Positions 25,707-34,429 of a stretch of DNA of 64,000 nucleotides are shown piece by piece (within the stretch, counting starts at the first letter, position 1; every line of letters starts with the position of its first letter). The DNA is taken from the NCBI RefSeq assembly GCF_022637455.1, contig NZ_CP093341.1:62001-126000 (forward strand), given 5' to 3'. Source of the stretch: Lysobacter sp. S4-A87. Its GTDB lineage: Bacteria > Pseudomonadota > Gammaproteobacteria > Xanthomonadales > Xanthomonadaceae. The translations under genes and the position numbers were made by a program. The notes under the pieces were generated by a model. The model saw nothing but the letters and a program-made list of their open reading frames with translations. It had not been told where the DNA came from and searched no databases.

Positions 25707-27113
25707 ATGAAGCTACGCGCCGCAGCCACCCTGATCCTGCTTTCCGGCCTGTATGGCCAAGCCATGCCGGCAGACGCGGCGGCGCCGGCAGTCGATGCGA
25801 AGACCCACGACAAGGCGGTCGAACTGCTCGGCAAGGGCGTGGGCTTCCGCACGGTGATGGGGCAGGGTCAGGTGCCGGCCTATGCCCAATACCTGGCGGC
25901 GCAACTGAAGGCCGGTGGCTTCGCCGCCGAGGACGTGCAGGTGCAGATGCACGGCGATACCGCGGCGCTGGTCGCGCGCTACCGCGGTACCGGCGGCAAG
26001 CGCCCGATGCTGCTGTCGGCGCACATGGACGTGGTCGAAGCCAAGCCGGCGGACTGGACGCGCGATCCGTTCAAGCTGGTCACCGAAGGCGGCTACTTCT
26101 ACGGCCGCGGCGTGCTCGACAACAAGTTCGATGTCTCGGTGATCGTCGCCACGCTGCTGCGCCTGAAGGCCGAAGGCTTCAAGCCATCGCGCGACATCAT
26201 CCTGGCGCTCTCCGGCGACGAGGAAACCGCCATGGTGACCACGCGCGCGCTGAGCAAGCAGTTCCCGGAGGCAGAGTTGCTGCTCAACGGCGACGCCGGT
26301 GGCGGCACCCTGGCCGCGAACGACAAGCCGGTGGCCTACAACCTGCAGGCCGCGGAAAAGACCTACGCCACCGTCGTCATCGAAGTGACCAATCCCGGCG
26401 GCCACAGCAGCCGTCCGCACGCCGACAACGCCATCTACGACCTTTCCACGGCGCTGCAGAAGCTGGCGGCGTACCAGTTCCCGGCCCAGGCCGATGAGCT
26501 GACGCGTGCGTTCTTCCGTGCCACCGGCAAGCAGACGGCCGGCGCGCTCGGCCAGGCGATGCTGCGTTTCGCAGAGGATCCCAAGGATGCCGAGGCGATC
26601 AAGGTGATCGCCGCCGATCCCGAGTACGTCGGCATGATCCGCACGACCTGCGTGGCGACGATGCTGTCGGGCGGTCATGCCGAGAACGCGCTGCCGCAAC
26701 GGGCGACGGCGACGGTCAACTGCCGCATCTTCCCGGGCGTCGCGGTCGAGGACGTGCGTCGCCAGATCGCCGACGTCGTGATCGATCCGGCGGCCAAGCA
26801 TCCGGCGAAGGTCGAGATCATCGGCGAGCCGACGCAGAGCCCGGCCTCGCCGCTGCGCGAGGACGTGATGCAGGCCGTGCGCAAGGCGGTCGACCGTCGC
26901 CAGCCTGGCCTGCCGATCGTGCCGCAGATGTCCCCGGGCGCGACCGACAGCCTGCATTTCCGGGCCGAGGGCATTCCGTCCTATGGCGTGTCCGGCCTGT
27001 ACATGCGACCGACCGACGACTTCGCGCATGGTCTCAATGAGCGCGTTCCGGTGACGGCGCTCGACGGCGATCTCGATCACTGGCATACGCTGCTGACCGA
27101 ACTCGGTCGCTGA
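25707..27113 (+). CDS. Exported M20-family zinc peptidase
   Basis: The 468-residue protein has a signal peptide (ATLILLSGLYGQAMPADA). Zinc and catalytic motifs are LLSAHMDVVEA (His ligand, Asp), GRGVLDNKFD (bridging Asp) and LSGDEETAM (catalytic Glu pair). GGHSSRPHADNA lies in the dimerisation domain. The C-terminal part carries DSLHFRAEGIPSYGVSG with a late FAHGLNERV (His ligand). Peptidases of this type hydrolyse di- or tripeptides or acylated amino acids in the periplasm. A terminator-like hairpin follows. Confidence 0.92.
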   Translation: MKLRAAATLILLSGLYGQAMPADAAAPAVDAKTHDKAVELLGKGVGFRTVMGQGQVPAYAQYLAAQLKAGGFAAEDVQVQMHGDTAALVARYRGTGGKRPMLLSAHMDVVEAKPADWTRDPFKLVTEGGYFYGRGVLDNKFDVSVIVATLLRLKAEGFKPSRDIILALSGDEETAMVTTRALSKQFPEAELLLNGDAGGGTLAANDKPVAYNLQAAEKTYATVVIEVTNPGGHSSRPHADNAIYDLSTALQKLAAYQFPAQADELTRAFFRATGKQTAGALGQAMLRFAEDPKDAEAIKVIAADPEYVGMIRTTCVATMLSGGHAENALPQRATATVNCRIFPGVAVEDVRRQIADVVIDPAAKHPAKVEIIGEPTQSPASPLREDVMQAVRKAVDRRQPGLPIVPQMSPGATDSLHFRAEGIPSYGVSGLYMRPTDDFAHGLNERVPVTALDGDLDHWHTLLTELGR

Positions 27114-27130
27114 TAGCCGGCAGCCACGCG

Positions 27131-27160
27131 GTGCCCACCCGCGCGTGACGCGGTGGGCAC
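27131..27160 (+). terminator. Hairpin after the M20 peptidase gene
   Basis: GTGCCCACCCGCG and CGCGGTGGGCAC form a near-perfect stem with one bulge and a 5-base loop, 17 bases after the stop. No T tract, so a candidate terminator only. Confidence 0.5.
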
Positions 27161-27295
27161 CCGGATAGCGCTCGGCTATCGAATTCATCCGATCAAACGA
27201 TTTCTCCTCTGGTTGAGCGAGGTCTAGCCTCGCGCCGGGATGCCGTGTCCGGCGTCCTGGCAGCAGCGTCATCAACCAGTCAAGGGAGAATGACC

Positions 27296-28696
27296 ATGAG
27301 GCAAACACCATTACCGCGGCTGTGGCCGCTGTGGTTGATCAGCATCAGCGTGCTCGGGATCTCGTGCATGGCGCTGGCAGACGATCCGCCCGCCAGCAGC
27401 TATGCGCCCGTGACGCCGAGCGACACCTTCGCCAACGTCAAGAAGCGAATGGAAGGCGACAAGGGCGGCGTGATGAAGCGCCAGAGCAGCCTGCTCGAGC
27501 AGCGCTACGACCTGTCCAACAAACCCGCGCAGGGCGTGACGATGTCGGGCGGCAAGGCGGTGCAGTCCGGCGTGCGCGCAAAGCTGCCGTCGGGCATCAG
27601 CTGGGACCAGCTCAGTGGCATGAGTGCCGAGCAGATCAAGGAGCGCGACGCGTTCCCGATCGGCTTCCTGCCGCTGCCGCATCCCAACCATCCCGAAGGC
27701 GGCATGCTGTTCCCTCAGTTCCACATCGACGCGATCAAGAAAGCCGAACAGCGTGACCTGACCCGCTTCGACCTCGACTACGACCTGCCGGCGCATTTCC
27801 TCCCGGATTTCCCCGCGCCGATCTTCCTGACCACGCGGCCCGACCTGGGCGATGTGTCGAAGGGGCAGCTGGTCACCATCAACAACTACTACGAGTTGTT
27901 CAACGGCCTGCTCAATCCCAAGCAGCTCGAAGGGCTGCGCCTGCTGGTCACGCCGTTCCCGCAGCAGCAGTTCAACCAGACCGAGGACCGCCGTTCGGCG
28001 CTGCCCAGCCGCGGCGTTGCCTGCCTGGACTGCCATGCCAACGGCCACACCAACGCCGCCACGCACCTGGTCGGCGACATCCGACCGCAGCAGTTCCGCC
28101 ACCGCATCGACACGCCGCCGTTGCGCGGCGTGAACGTCCAGCGGCTGTTCGGTTCGCAGCGCGCCCTGAAGACGGTGGAAGACTTCACCGAGTTCGAGCA
28201 GCGCGCGGCGTACTTCGATGGCGATCCGGTGATTGCCACCAAGAAGGGCATCAACATCCTCGACCGCGGCCACCAGGTGCATGCAATGGGCGAGTTCCAG
28301 GCGATCCTGGACTTCCCGCCGGCGCCGAAGCTCGACGTGTTCGGGCGCCTGGATCCGGCCAAGGCCACCGATCCGGAGAAGCGCGGCGAGGCGCTGTTCT
28401 TCGGCAAGGCCAAGTGCTCGGGTTGCCACACACCGCCGTACTACACCGACAACTCGATGCACAACCTGCAGGTCGAGCGCTTCTTCAAGCCGCAGATGAT
28501 CAATGGCCGTTTCGCCAGCGCCGATGGACCGATCAAGACCTTCCCGTTGCGCGGCATCAAGGACTCGCCGCCGTACCTGCACGACGGCCGCCTGCTGACG
28601 CTGGAGGACAGCGTGGAGTTCTTCAACATCGTGCTGCAGACGCGCCTGCAGCAGCAGGAAAAGGATGACCTGGTGGCGTTCCTGCGCCAGCTGTGA
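27296..28696 (+). CDS. Periplasmic di-heme cytochrome c / cytochrome-c peroxidase-like protein
   Basis: The 466-residue protein has a signal peptide (LWPLWLISISVLGISCMALA). Two c-type heme sites are seen: CLDCH at 243-247 and CSGCH at 374-378. Segments ERFFKPQMINGRFA and KTFPLRGIKDSPPYLHDGRL near the C-terminus match the MauG/CCP-like domain. It probably transfers electrons or reduces peroxide in the periplasm. The N-terminal 230 residues have no heme and are unassigned. AGGGAG lies 7 bases before ATG 27296; ATG 27290 is too close to it. Confidence 0.85.
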   Translation: MRQTPLPRLWPLWLISISVLGISCMALADDPPASSYAPVTPSDTFANVKKRMEGDKGGVMKRQSSLLEQRYDLSNKPAQGVTMSGGKAVQSGVRAKLPSGISWDQLSGMSAEQIKERDAFPIGFLPLPHPNHPEGGMLFPQFHIDAIKKAEQRDLTRFDLDYDLPAHFLPDFPAPIFLTTRPDLGDVSKGQLVTINNYYELFNGLLNPKQLEGLRLLVTPFPQQQFNQTEDRRSALPSRGVACLDCHANGHTNAATHLVGDIRPQQFRHRIDTPPLRGVNVQRLFGSQRALKTVEDFTEFEQRAAYFDGDPVIATKKGINILDRGHQVHAMGEFQAILDFPPAPKLDVFGRLDPAKATDPEKRGEALFFGKAKCSGCHTPPYYTDNSMHNLQVERFFKPQMINGRFASADGPIKTFPLRGIKDSPPYLHDGRLLTLEDSVEFFNIVLQTRLQQQEKDDLVAFLRQL

Positions 28697-28702
28697 GTCG
28701 CC

Positions 28703-28732
28703 ACGTGCGCCGCGGTGGTCCGCGGCGCACGT
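28703..28732 (+). terminator. Strong hairpin after the cytochrome gene
   Basis: A 13-bp perfect stem (ACGTGCGCCGCGG and its complement) with a TGGT loop starts 6 bases after the stop. No T tract; probably a terminator or mRNA 3' stabiliser. Confidence 0.55.
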
Positions 28733-28964
28733 TGCACGTTCCACGTTCCATTGCATCGCAACACCCAGCCGCCAGATCGGGTCAAGTAACGCCGACGCCG
28801 CAATCCCGTCACGGGTCATTCACTTGGCTGACACGACCATCGACCGCGTTGCTTGACCGTGGACGTGCCCCATTCAACTTGCGCCGCATGTGCCGGTGCG
28901 CGTCCCGGTTTGCCTGTTCCGCGTGATCGCGGGGCAGTCCTCTTGTCGCTGCGCCGGGAGTGCG

Positions 28965-29375
28965 ATGGACGGGGTCTGGAACGACGTGGTGCGTTTCTAT
29001 ACCGACATGATCGGCCGCACGCAGGGGCCGATGACGTTCCGCCTGTACCTCCAGCCCGCCATGGCGGTGCTGCTGGCGTTCCGCGACGGATTCAAGGATG
29101 CGCGGATCGGCCGGCATCCGTACTTCTGGACGATCGTCCACGACCCGATGCGCCGGCAGGCCTCGCTGCACGAAGGCTTCAAGGCGACCGCCAGGATCCT
29201 GGTGCTCGGCGTGGTGATGGACACGATCTACCAGTACAAGGTGTTCGGCACGTTCCATGTCCTGGAAGCGCTGAACGTCGCCCTGATTCTCGGCTTCATT
29301 CCCTATTTTCTGGTCCGCGGCCCGGTCGACCGGATCGCGCACTGGTGGTTGAAGCGCAAGGCCGGAGCCCCCTGA
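28965..29375 (+). CDS. Membrane protein, first gene of the sulfatase block
   Basis: The 136-residue protein has hydrophobic segments at about 26-40, 75-98 and 103-122, with charged loops (RDGFKDARIGRHPYFWTIV, DPMRRQASLHEGF). GGGAG lies 4 bases before ATG 28965; the frame opens at 28890, but the additional residues are non-conserved-looking. The next gene (DUF202) begins 3 bases after its stop, so the two are one operon and probably lead into the sulfatase gene. No family recognised with certainty. Confidence 0.65.
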   Translation: MDGVWNDVVRFYTDMIGRTQGPMTFRLYLQPAMAVLLAFRDGFKDARIGRHPYFWTIVHDPMRRQASLHEGFKATARILVLGVVMDTIYQYKVFGTFHVLEALNVALILGFIPYFLVRGPVDRIAHWWLKRKAGAP

Positions 29376-29378
29376 GCC

Positions 29379-29891
29379 ATGACACCGATCCTGCCCGAAG
29401 AACGCGATCCCGAACTGCCGCTGTCGGCCAACCTGCCCACGCCGCCGTACAAAACGACCGACGAAAAATCGGTCGAGTTGTCCTCGCGCCGCACCGGGAT
29501 GTCGTTCCAGCGAACGCGCATGAGTGCCGACCGCACGCTGATGTCGGTCATCCGCACCGCGCTGTCGCTGATCAGCTTCGGCTTCACCATCTTCCAGGTG
29601 TTCAAGAAGATGCAGGAGTCGAACCTTCTTGAAGGCACCGGCCGCGAGCCGCGCAACTTCGGCATCGCACTGGTCGCGCTCGGCGTGGTGATGCTGACGC
29701 TGGGCATCGTCTACCACATCAACTACATGCTGGGCCTGCGCGGCGAACGCGTGCGCATGATCCAGCAGGGCCTGGTGCATGGCGAAAGCAAGTATCCGCT
29801 GTCGCTGACGCTGATCACCGCCGGCCTGCTTTGGCTGCTCGGCCTGCTGGCCGCGGTCAGCATGGTTTTCAACGTCCCCCTGCTGGGCTGA
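29379..29891 (+). CDS. DUF202 (YidH-like) membrane protein
   Basis: The 170-residue protein has the DUF202 signature TRMSADRTLMSVIRTALSLI followed by GFTIFQVF, two further spans (GIALVALGVVMLTLGIVYHI and LTLITAGLLWLLGLLAAVSM) and a charged N-terminus of about 40 residues. Function unknown; the family is widespread in inner membranes. It is 3 bases downstream of the preceding membrane protein and 99 bases upstream of the sulfatase. Confidence 0.85.
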   Translation: MTPILPEERDPELPLSANLPTPPYKTTDEKSVELSSRRTGMSFQRTRMSADRTLMSVIRTALSLISFGFTIFQVFKKMQESNLLEGTGREPRNFGIALVALGVVMLTLGIVYHINYMLGLRGERVRMIQQGLVHGESKYPLSLTLITAGLLWLLGLLAAVSMVFNVPLLG

Positions 29892-29990
29892 AACGCGTGC
29901 GGACGCCACGTCCGTCGGCCCGGTTGCCCAAAGATCCAGCCACTGGCAGTGCAAGTGACGGATGTCCCCCCGTTTAGCGGAGAACGAGCA

Positions 29991-31607
29991 ATGGCAACAG
30001 CAAAGAAGGCCGTCAGCAAGACGGCGAAGAAGACCGCAGCCAAGGCGGTATCCAAGACGTCAACACGGGCTACGAGCGGCAAGAAGCCACCGAACATCCT
30101 CGTGATCTGGGGCGACGACATCGGCATCGCCAACCTGAGCTGCTACACCCGCGGCCTGATGGGCTACCAGACGCCCAACATCGACCGTATCGCCAACGAA
30201 GGCATGTTGTTCACCGATTCCTACGGCGAGCAGTCCTGCACGGCAGGCCGCTCGTCCTTCATCACCGGCCAGAGCGTGTACCGGACCGGCCTGTCCAAGG
30301 TCGGCATTCCGGCGGCGCCGCAGGGCCTGCAGCCGGAAACGGTGACCACCGCCGACCTGCTCAAGGACCGCGGCTACGCCACCGGCCAGTTCGGCAAGAA
30401 CCACCTGGGCGACCTCAACAAGTTCCTGCCCACCGTGCACGGCTTCGACGAGTTCTTCGGCAACCTCTACCACCTCAACGCCGAAGAAGAGCCGGAGATG
30501 GCCAACTACCCGAAGGACCCGCGCTTCCGCGAGCGCTTCGGCCCGCGCGGCGTGCTGCATTGCTGGGCCACGGACAAGGACGACGCCACGGTGCAGGATC
30601 GCTGGGGCAAGGTCGGCAAGCAGAAGATCAAGGACACCGGCCCGCTCACCAAGAAGCGCATGGAAACCTGCGACGACGAGTTCGTCGAGGCCGCCAGCGA
30701 CTTCATCAAGCGCCAGCACATGGCCGACAAGCCGTTCTTCGTGTGGCTCAACACCACCCACATGCACCTGTTCACCCACACCAAGAAGGAAAGCCTGGGA
30801 CAGGCCGGTCGCTGGCAGTCGCCGTACCACGACACCATGATCGACCACGACAGGAACGTGGGCCAGATGCTCGACCTGCTCGACGAGCTCGGCATCGCCG
30901 ACGACACGATCGTGATGTATTCCTCCGACAACGGCCCGCACATGAACAGTTGGCCGGACGGCGGCATGACGCCGTTCCGCAGCGAGAAGAACACCAACTG
31001 GGAAGGTGCCTTCCGCGTGCCGCTGCTGGTGCGTTGGCCGGGCCAGATCAAGGCCGGGTCGGTGTCCAACGAGATCGTCCAGCACCACGACTGGCTGCCG
31101 ACGTTCCTGGAGGCCGCGGGTGACACGACCGCGGCCGATCGCCTCAAGAAGGGCACGACCGTCAACGGCAAGAAGTTCAAGAACCATATCGACGGCTCAA
31201 GCTTCCTTCCGTACCTGACCGGGGCGAGCAAGGAAGGGCCGCGCAAGTTCTTCTTCTACTTCAGCGACGATGGCGATGTGCTGGGCATACGCTACGACAA
31301 CTGGAAGCTGGTGTTCATCGAGCAGCGCTGCAAAGGCACGATGGAGATATGGGCCGAGCCGTTCACCAAGCTGCGGCTGCCGAAGATCTTCAACTTGCGG
31401 ATGGATCCGTACGAGCGGGCGGACGTCACGTCGAACACGTACTACGACTGGTGCCTGAACAACATGTACTTCCTGTACGCGGCGCAGACGGCTGCGGCGA
31501 TGTTCGCAGCGACGTTCAAGGACTTCCCGCCGGCGCAGCTGCCGGGCAGCTTCACGATCGACGACGCACTCAAGAAGATGTCCGAGACCCCGGCCGGCGC
31601 TAGCTGA
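29991..31607 (+). CDS. Sulfatase (type I, Cys-type) with Lys/Ala-rich N-terminal tail
   Basis: The 538-residue protein is a sulfatase: WGDDIG supplies the metal-binding Asp42/Asp43, and SCTAGRSSFITGQ holds the maturation motif C-x-A-x-R with Cys83, the residue converted to formylglycine. VMYSSDNGPH is the second metal site and FRVPLLVRWPG a family segment. There is no signal peptide; residues 3-32 are instead a basic Lys/Ala/Thr/Ser repeat (AKKAVSKTAKKTAAKAVSK). The enzyme would hydrolyse a sulfate ester, substrate unknown. GGAG lies 8 bases before ATG. The formylglycine-generating enzyme is encoded two genes downstream, directly supporting the maturation reading. Confidence 0.93.
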   Translation: MATAKKAVSKTAKKTAAKAVSKTSTRATSGKKPPNILVIWGDDIGIANLSCYTRGLMGYQTPNIDRIANEGMLFTDSYGEQSCTAGRSSFITGQSVYRTGLSKVGIPAAPQGLQPETVTTADLLKDRGYATGQFGKNHLGDLNKFLPTVHGFDEFFGNLYHLNAEEEPEMANYPKDPRFRERFGPRGVLHCWATDKDDATVQDRWGKVGKQKIKDTGPLTKKRMETCDDEFVEAASDFIKRQHMADKPFFVWLNTTHMHLFTHTKKESLGQAGRWQSPYHDTMIDHDRNVGQMLDLLDELGIADDTIVMYSSDNGPHMNSWPDGGMTPFRSEKNTNWEGAFRVPLLVRWPGQIKAGSVSNEIVQHHDWLPTFLEAAGDTTAADRLKKGTTVNGKKFKNHIDGSSFLPYLTGASKEGPRKFFFYFSDDGDVLGIRYDNWKLVFIEQRCKGTMEIWAEPFTKLRLPKIFNLRMDPYERADVTSNTYYDWCLNNMYFLYAAQTAAAMFAATFKDFPPAQLPGSFTIDDALKKMSETPAGAS

Positions 31608-31623
31608 CACGCAACACGCTCGA

Positions 31624-31653
31624 AGCCCCTCTCCCGGATGCGGGAGAGGGGCT
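31624..31653. repeat. Hairpin of the REP-like C-rich family, copy 2
   Basis: AGCCCCTCTCCCG and CGGGAGAGGGGCT form a 13-bp perfect stem with a GATG loop, 16 bases after the sulfatase stop and before the HAD gene. It has the same CCCCTCTCCC core as the elements at 1391 and 39619. Without a T tract it may attenuate or process the operon mRNA rather than end it. Confidence 0.6.
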
Positions 31654-31682
31654 GCCGTCATGGAACAACGAAGAGGATCCAC

Positions 31683-32600
31683 ATGAAAGACCCATTGCCG
31701 TCCTGGAACGAAGGGGCGAACAAAGCCGCGATCAAGTCCTTCGTGGAGCGCGTGACGACCGGGGGCGGGCCGGACTTCGTCCCGGTCAGCGACCGCATCG
31801 CCGTGTTCGACAACGACGGCACGCTGTGGTGCGAGTATCCGCTGCAGGTGCAGGTGTTCTTCGCCCTCGACCAGATCAAGCTGCTGGCCAGGCAGGACCC
31901 GAAGCTGCTGGAGAAGCCGGCGTTCAAGGCGATGCTCAATTGCGACCTGCATGCCCTGGCGGCACTGCCAAAGAAGGAGGCATTCGAGCCGGCCTTCGCC
32001 ACCCATGCCGGCATGACGGTCGACGAGTTCCGCGACAACGCCGCGCAATGGCTGGCCGAGGCAAAGCATCCGACCCTGATGCACCGGTTCACGCAGGGCA
32101 ACTACGTGCCGCAGCGCGAACTGCTCGACTACCTGCGCGACAACGGCTTCAAGACCTACATCGTCACCGGTGGCGGCGTCGAGTTCGTTCGCGTCGTGGC
32201 CGAGACGCTGTACGGGATACCGCCCGAGCAGGTGATAGGCTCGAGCACCCGGATGAAGGTCGAGACCGTCGAAGGCCAGCCGGTGCTGCGCAAGCTCGCC
32301 GAACTGGGCAGCTTCGACGATCGCGAAGAGAAGGTGGTCAACATCGGCCTGCACCTCGGGCGGCGACCGCTGTTCGCATTCGGCAACTCCGACGGCGACC
32401 TGGCGATGATCCGCTACACGCTGGCCGGCGATGGTCCGCGCATGGCCTGGTACCTGCACCACGACGATGCCGAGCGCGAATTCGCCTACGACCACGACTT
32501 CAAGCTGAGTCCATTCAAGGACGGGCTGGAGCACGCCAAGGACTATGGCATCGGTCTGGTCAGCATGAAGAACGACTGGAACCGGGTCTTCGCATCATGA
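31683..32600 (+). CDS. HAD-superfamily hydrolase (phosphoserine phosphatase-like)
   Basis: The 305-residue protein has motif I VFDNDGTLW (nucleophile Asp43, Asp45), motif II IVTGGGVEF and motif IV FGNSDGDLAM. A helical cap of about 90 residues lies between I and II. The HAD family hydrolyses phosphate esters. Its place between the sulfatase and the formylglycine-generating enzyme suggests it acts on the same substrate class or on a phosphorylated product. AGAGGA lies about 6 bases before ATG. Its TGA overlaps the next start (ATGA). Confidence 0.9.
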   Translation: MKDPLPSWNEGANKAAIKSFVERVTTGGGPDFVPVSDRIAVFDNDGTLWCEYPLQVQVFFALDQIKLLARQDPKLLEKPAFKAMLNCDLHALAALPKKEAFEPAFATHAGMTVDEFRDNAAQWLAEAKHPTLMHRFTQGNYVPQRELLDYLRDNGFKTYIVTGGGVEFVRVVAETLYGIPPEQVIGSSTRMKVETVEGQPVLRKLAELGSFDDREEKVVNIGLHLGRRPLFAFGNSDGDLAMIRYTLAGDGPRMAWYLHHDDAEREFAYDHDFKLSPFKDGLEHAKDYGIGLVSMKNDWNRVFAS

Positions 32601-33586
32601 ACATTCACGCTAAGCTCGGCCCGGGATTGGCGACCGACGAGGAAGGCATGACCTTGGAAGGCGGGAAATTCGACGACATGGTGCGCATCCCCGGTGGCAC
32701 CTTCCTGATGGGGTCCGATCACCACTACCCCGAGGAAGCGCCGGCACACAAGGTGTCGGTGCCGGCATTCCGGATCGACCGCACCGCGGTCACCAACGAC
32801 CAGTTTGCGCGCTTCGTCGAAGCGACCGGCTACGTCACCATGGCCGAGCGGCCGGCCGATCCGGCCGACTATCCGGGCGCTGACCCGGCGCTGCTGGTGC
32901 CTTCGTCGGTGGTGTTCGTGCCCGCGCAGGGGCCGGTGGATCTTCGCGATCACTACAACTGGTGGGCCTATATCGCCGGTGCGGACTGGCGACATCCGCG
33001 CGGACCGGAGTCGTCGATCGAGGGCCTGGGCGACCATCCGGTCGTGCACGTCGCATTCGAGGATGCACAGGCCTACGCCGAATGGGCCGGCAAGTCGCTG
33101 CCGACCGAAGCCGAATGGGAGTTCGCTGCACGTGGCGGCCTCGATGCCGCCGAGTTCACCTGGGGCACTGAATTCACCCCGGACGGCAAGTACATGGCCA
33201 ACACCTGGCAGGGCGAGTTCCCCTGGCAGAACCTGCAGCAGGATGGTCACCTGTGGACCGCGCCCGTCGCTTCCTATCCGGCCAACGGCTACGGCCTGCA
33301 CGACATGGCGGGCAATGTCTGGGAGTGGACCACCGACTGGTACCAGGACCACAACCGCATCCAGCAGCACTCGTGCTGCACGCTGGAGAACCCGCGTGGC
33401 GGCGAGCGCGATGCCAGCTTCGATCCGCGCCAGCCGCAGGTGCGGATTCCGCGCCGGGTGATGAAGGGCGGCTCGCACCTGTGCGCGCCGAACTACTGCC
33501 GACGCTACCGGCCGGCGGCGCGGATGGCCCAGCCGATCGACACGTCGACCTGCCATCTGGGCTTCCGCTGCGTCGTGCGCGAGTAA
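32597..33586 (+). CDS. Formylglycine-generating enzyme (SUMF1/FGE family)
   Basis: The 329-residue protein has the FGE-sulfatase fold: VRIPGGTFLMGSDHHYPEEA, HPVVHVAFEDAQAYAEWAG, LPTEAEWEFAARGG, GLHDMAGNVWEWTTDWY, and the C-terminal CAPNYCRRYRPAAR, which places Cys296 and Cys301 as the copper-binding/redox pair of true FGE. FGE oxidises the sulfatase Cys to formylglycine before folding. The Cys pair separates it from the many FGE-fold proteins of other function. The ATG overlaps the stop of the HAD gene by 4 bases, so expression is coupled. The target is most likely the sulfatase two genes upstream. Confidence 0.95.
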   Translation: MNIHAKLGPGLATDEEGMTLEGGKFDDMVRIPGGTFLMGSDHHYPEEAPAHKVSVPAFRIDRTAVTNDQFARFVEATGYVTMAERPADPADYPGADPALLVPSSVVFVPAQGPVDLRDHYNWWAYIAGADWRHPRGPESSIEGLGDHPVVHVAFEDAQAYAEWAGKSLPTEAEWEFAARGGLDAAEFTWGTEFTPDGKYMANTWQGEFPWQNLQQDGHLWTAPVASYPANGYGLHDMAGNVWEWTTDWYQDHNRIQQHSCCTLENPRGGERDASFDPRQPQVRIPRRVMKGGSHLCAPNYCRRYRPAARMAQPIDTSTCHLGFRCVVRE

Positions 33587-33613
33587 CCGGTCCACCGTGT
33601 GGAGGAGGGCGCC

Positions 33614-33982
33614 ATGAAGGAGTGGCTGATCACGATCACCGAGCCGGTCGTGGTGATGATCGACATCATCGCGTTGCTGGTGGTGCTCGCAGGCACGCTG
33701 CAGGCCGTGCTCGGCGTGATCCGGATGCTCTGGCGCCACGACCACGACAATCACCTGCGTCGCCAGATATGGATGGACTTCTCGCGCTGGCTGGTGGCCG
33801 CGCTCACCTTCCAGCTGGCGGCCGATATCCTGGAATCGTCGACGACGCCGGACTGGGACGGAATCGGTCGTCTGGCGGCGGTGGCGGTGATCCGCACCTT
33901 CCTCAACTACTTCCTGGAGCGCGACGTCGAGGAGATGCGGGAACGCGAAGCCGAGTCCCGCGAGCGGGCTGGCGTAAAATGA
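33614..33982 (+). CDS. DUF1622 membrane protein
   Basis: The 122-residue protein has three hydrophobic segments: VVVMIDIIALLVVLAGTLQAV, LVAALTFQLAADILES and LAAVAVIRTFLNYFL. The RWLVAALTFQLAADILE and AVIRTFLNYFLERDVEE segments match DUF1622. Function unknown. GGAGG lies 8 bases before ATG, 27 bases after the FGE stop, so it is the last gene of the sulfatase block. Confidence 0.87.
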   Translation: MKEWLITITEPVVVMIDIIALLVVLAGTLQAVLGVIRMLWRHDHDNHLRRQIWMDFSRWLVAALTFQLAADILESSTTPDWDGIGRLAAVAVIRTFLNYFLERDVEEMREREAESRERAGVK

Positions 33983-34009
33983 CCGGCCCCACGTCCGATA
34001 CCCAGCCCG

Positions 34010-34351
34010 ATGCCCAACGCTCCCGCCTGTCCGCAATGCACCCTTGAGAACACCTACGTCGATGGCGGCAATTTCGTCTGCGCCGATTGCGGTTTCGAAT
34101 GGTCCGCCTCCGGCGATGCCGGCACCGATACCGGCGCGGTCGTCCGCGACAGCAACGGCAACACGCTGGCCAATGGCGACACCGTGGTGGTGATCAAGGA
34201 TCTGAAGGTGAAAGGCTCCTCGATCCCGCTCAAGCAGGGCACGGTGATCAAGAACATCCGCCTGGTCGAAGACGACGCAGAACATATCGAAGGCAACTCG
34301 GACAAGATCAAGGGCCTGGTGCTGAAGACCATCTTCCTGCGCAAGGCCTGA
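34010..34351 (+). CDS. yjdM: Zinc-ribbon protein YjdM (PhnA family)
   Basis: The 113-residue protein has Cys7/Cys10 and Cys24/Cys27 (CPQC and CADC) as a zinc ribbon, followed by the PhnA core VVRDSNGNTLANGDTVVVIK, GSSIPLKQGTVIKNIRLV and IKGLVLKTIFLRK. Despite the name, PhnA/YjdM is not needed for phosphonate use; its role is unclear. It sits 27 bases after the DUF1622 gene. Confidence 0.92.
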   Translation: MPNAPACPQCTLENTYVDGGNFVCADCGFEWSASGDAGTDTGAVVRDSNGNTLANGDTVVVIKDLKVKGSSIPLKQGTVIKNIRLVEDDAEHIEGNSDKIKGLVLKTIFLRKA

Positions 34352-34429
34352 TCGAAACGGCACCGTCACGGGCTGGTCACGTCGCCGCTCCAAAAGTAGG
34401 CGACTGACAACGCACCGTGGAGCCCCGTG

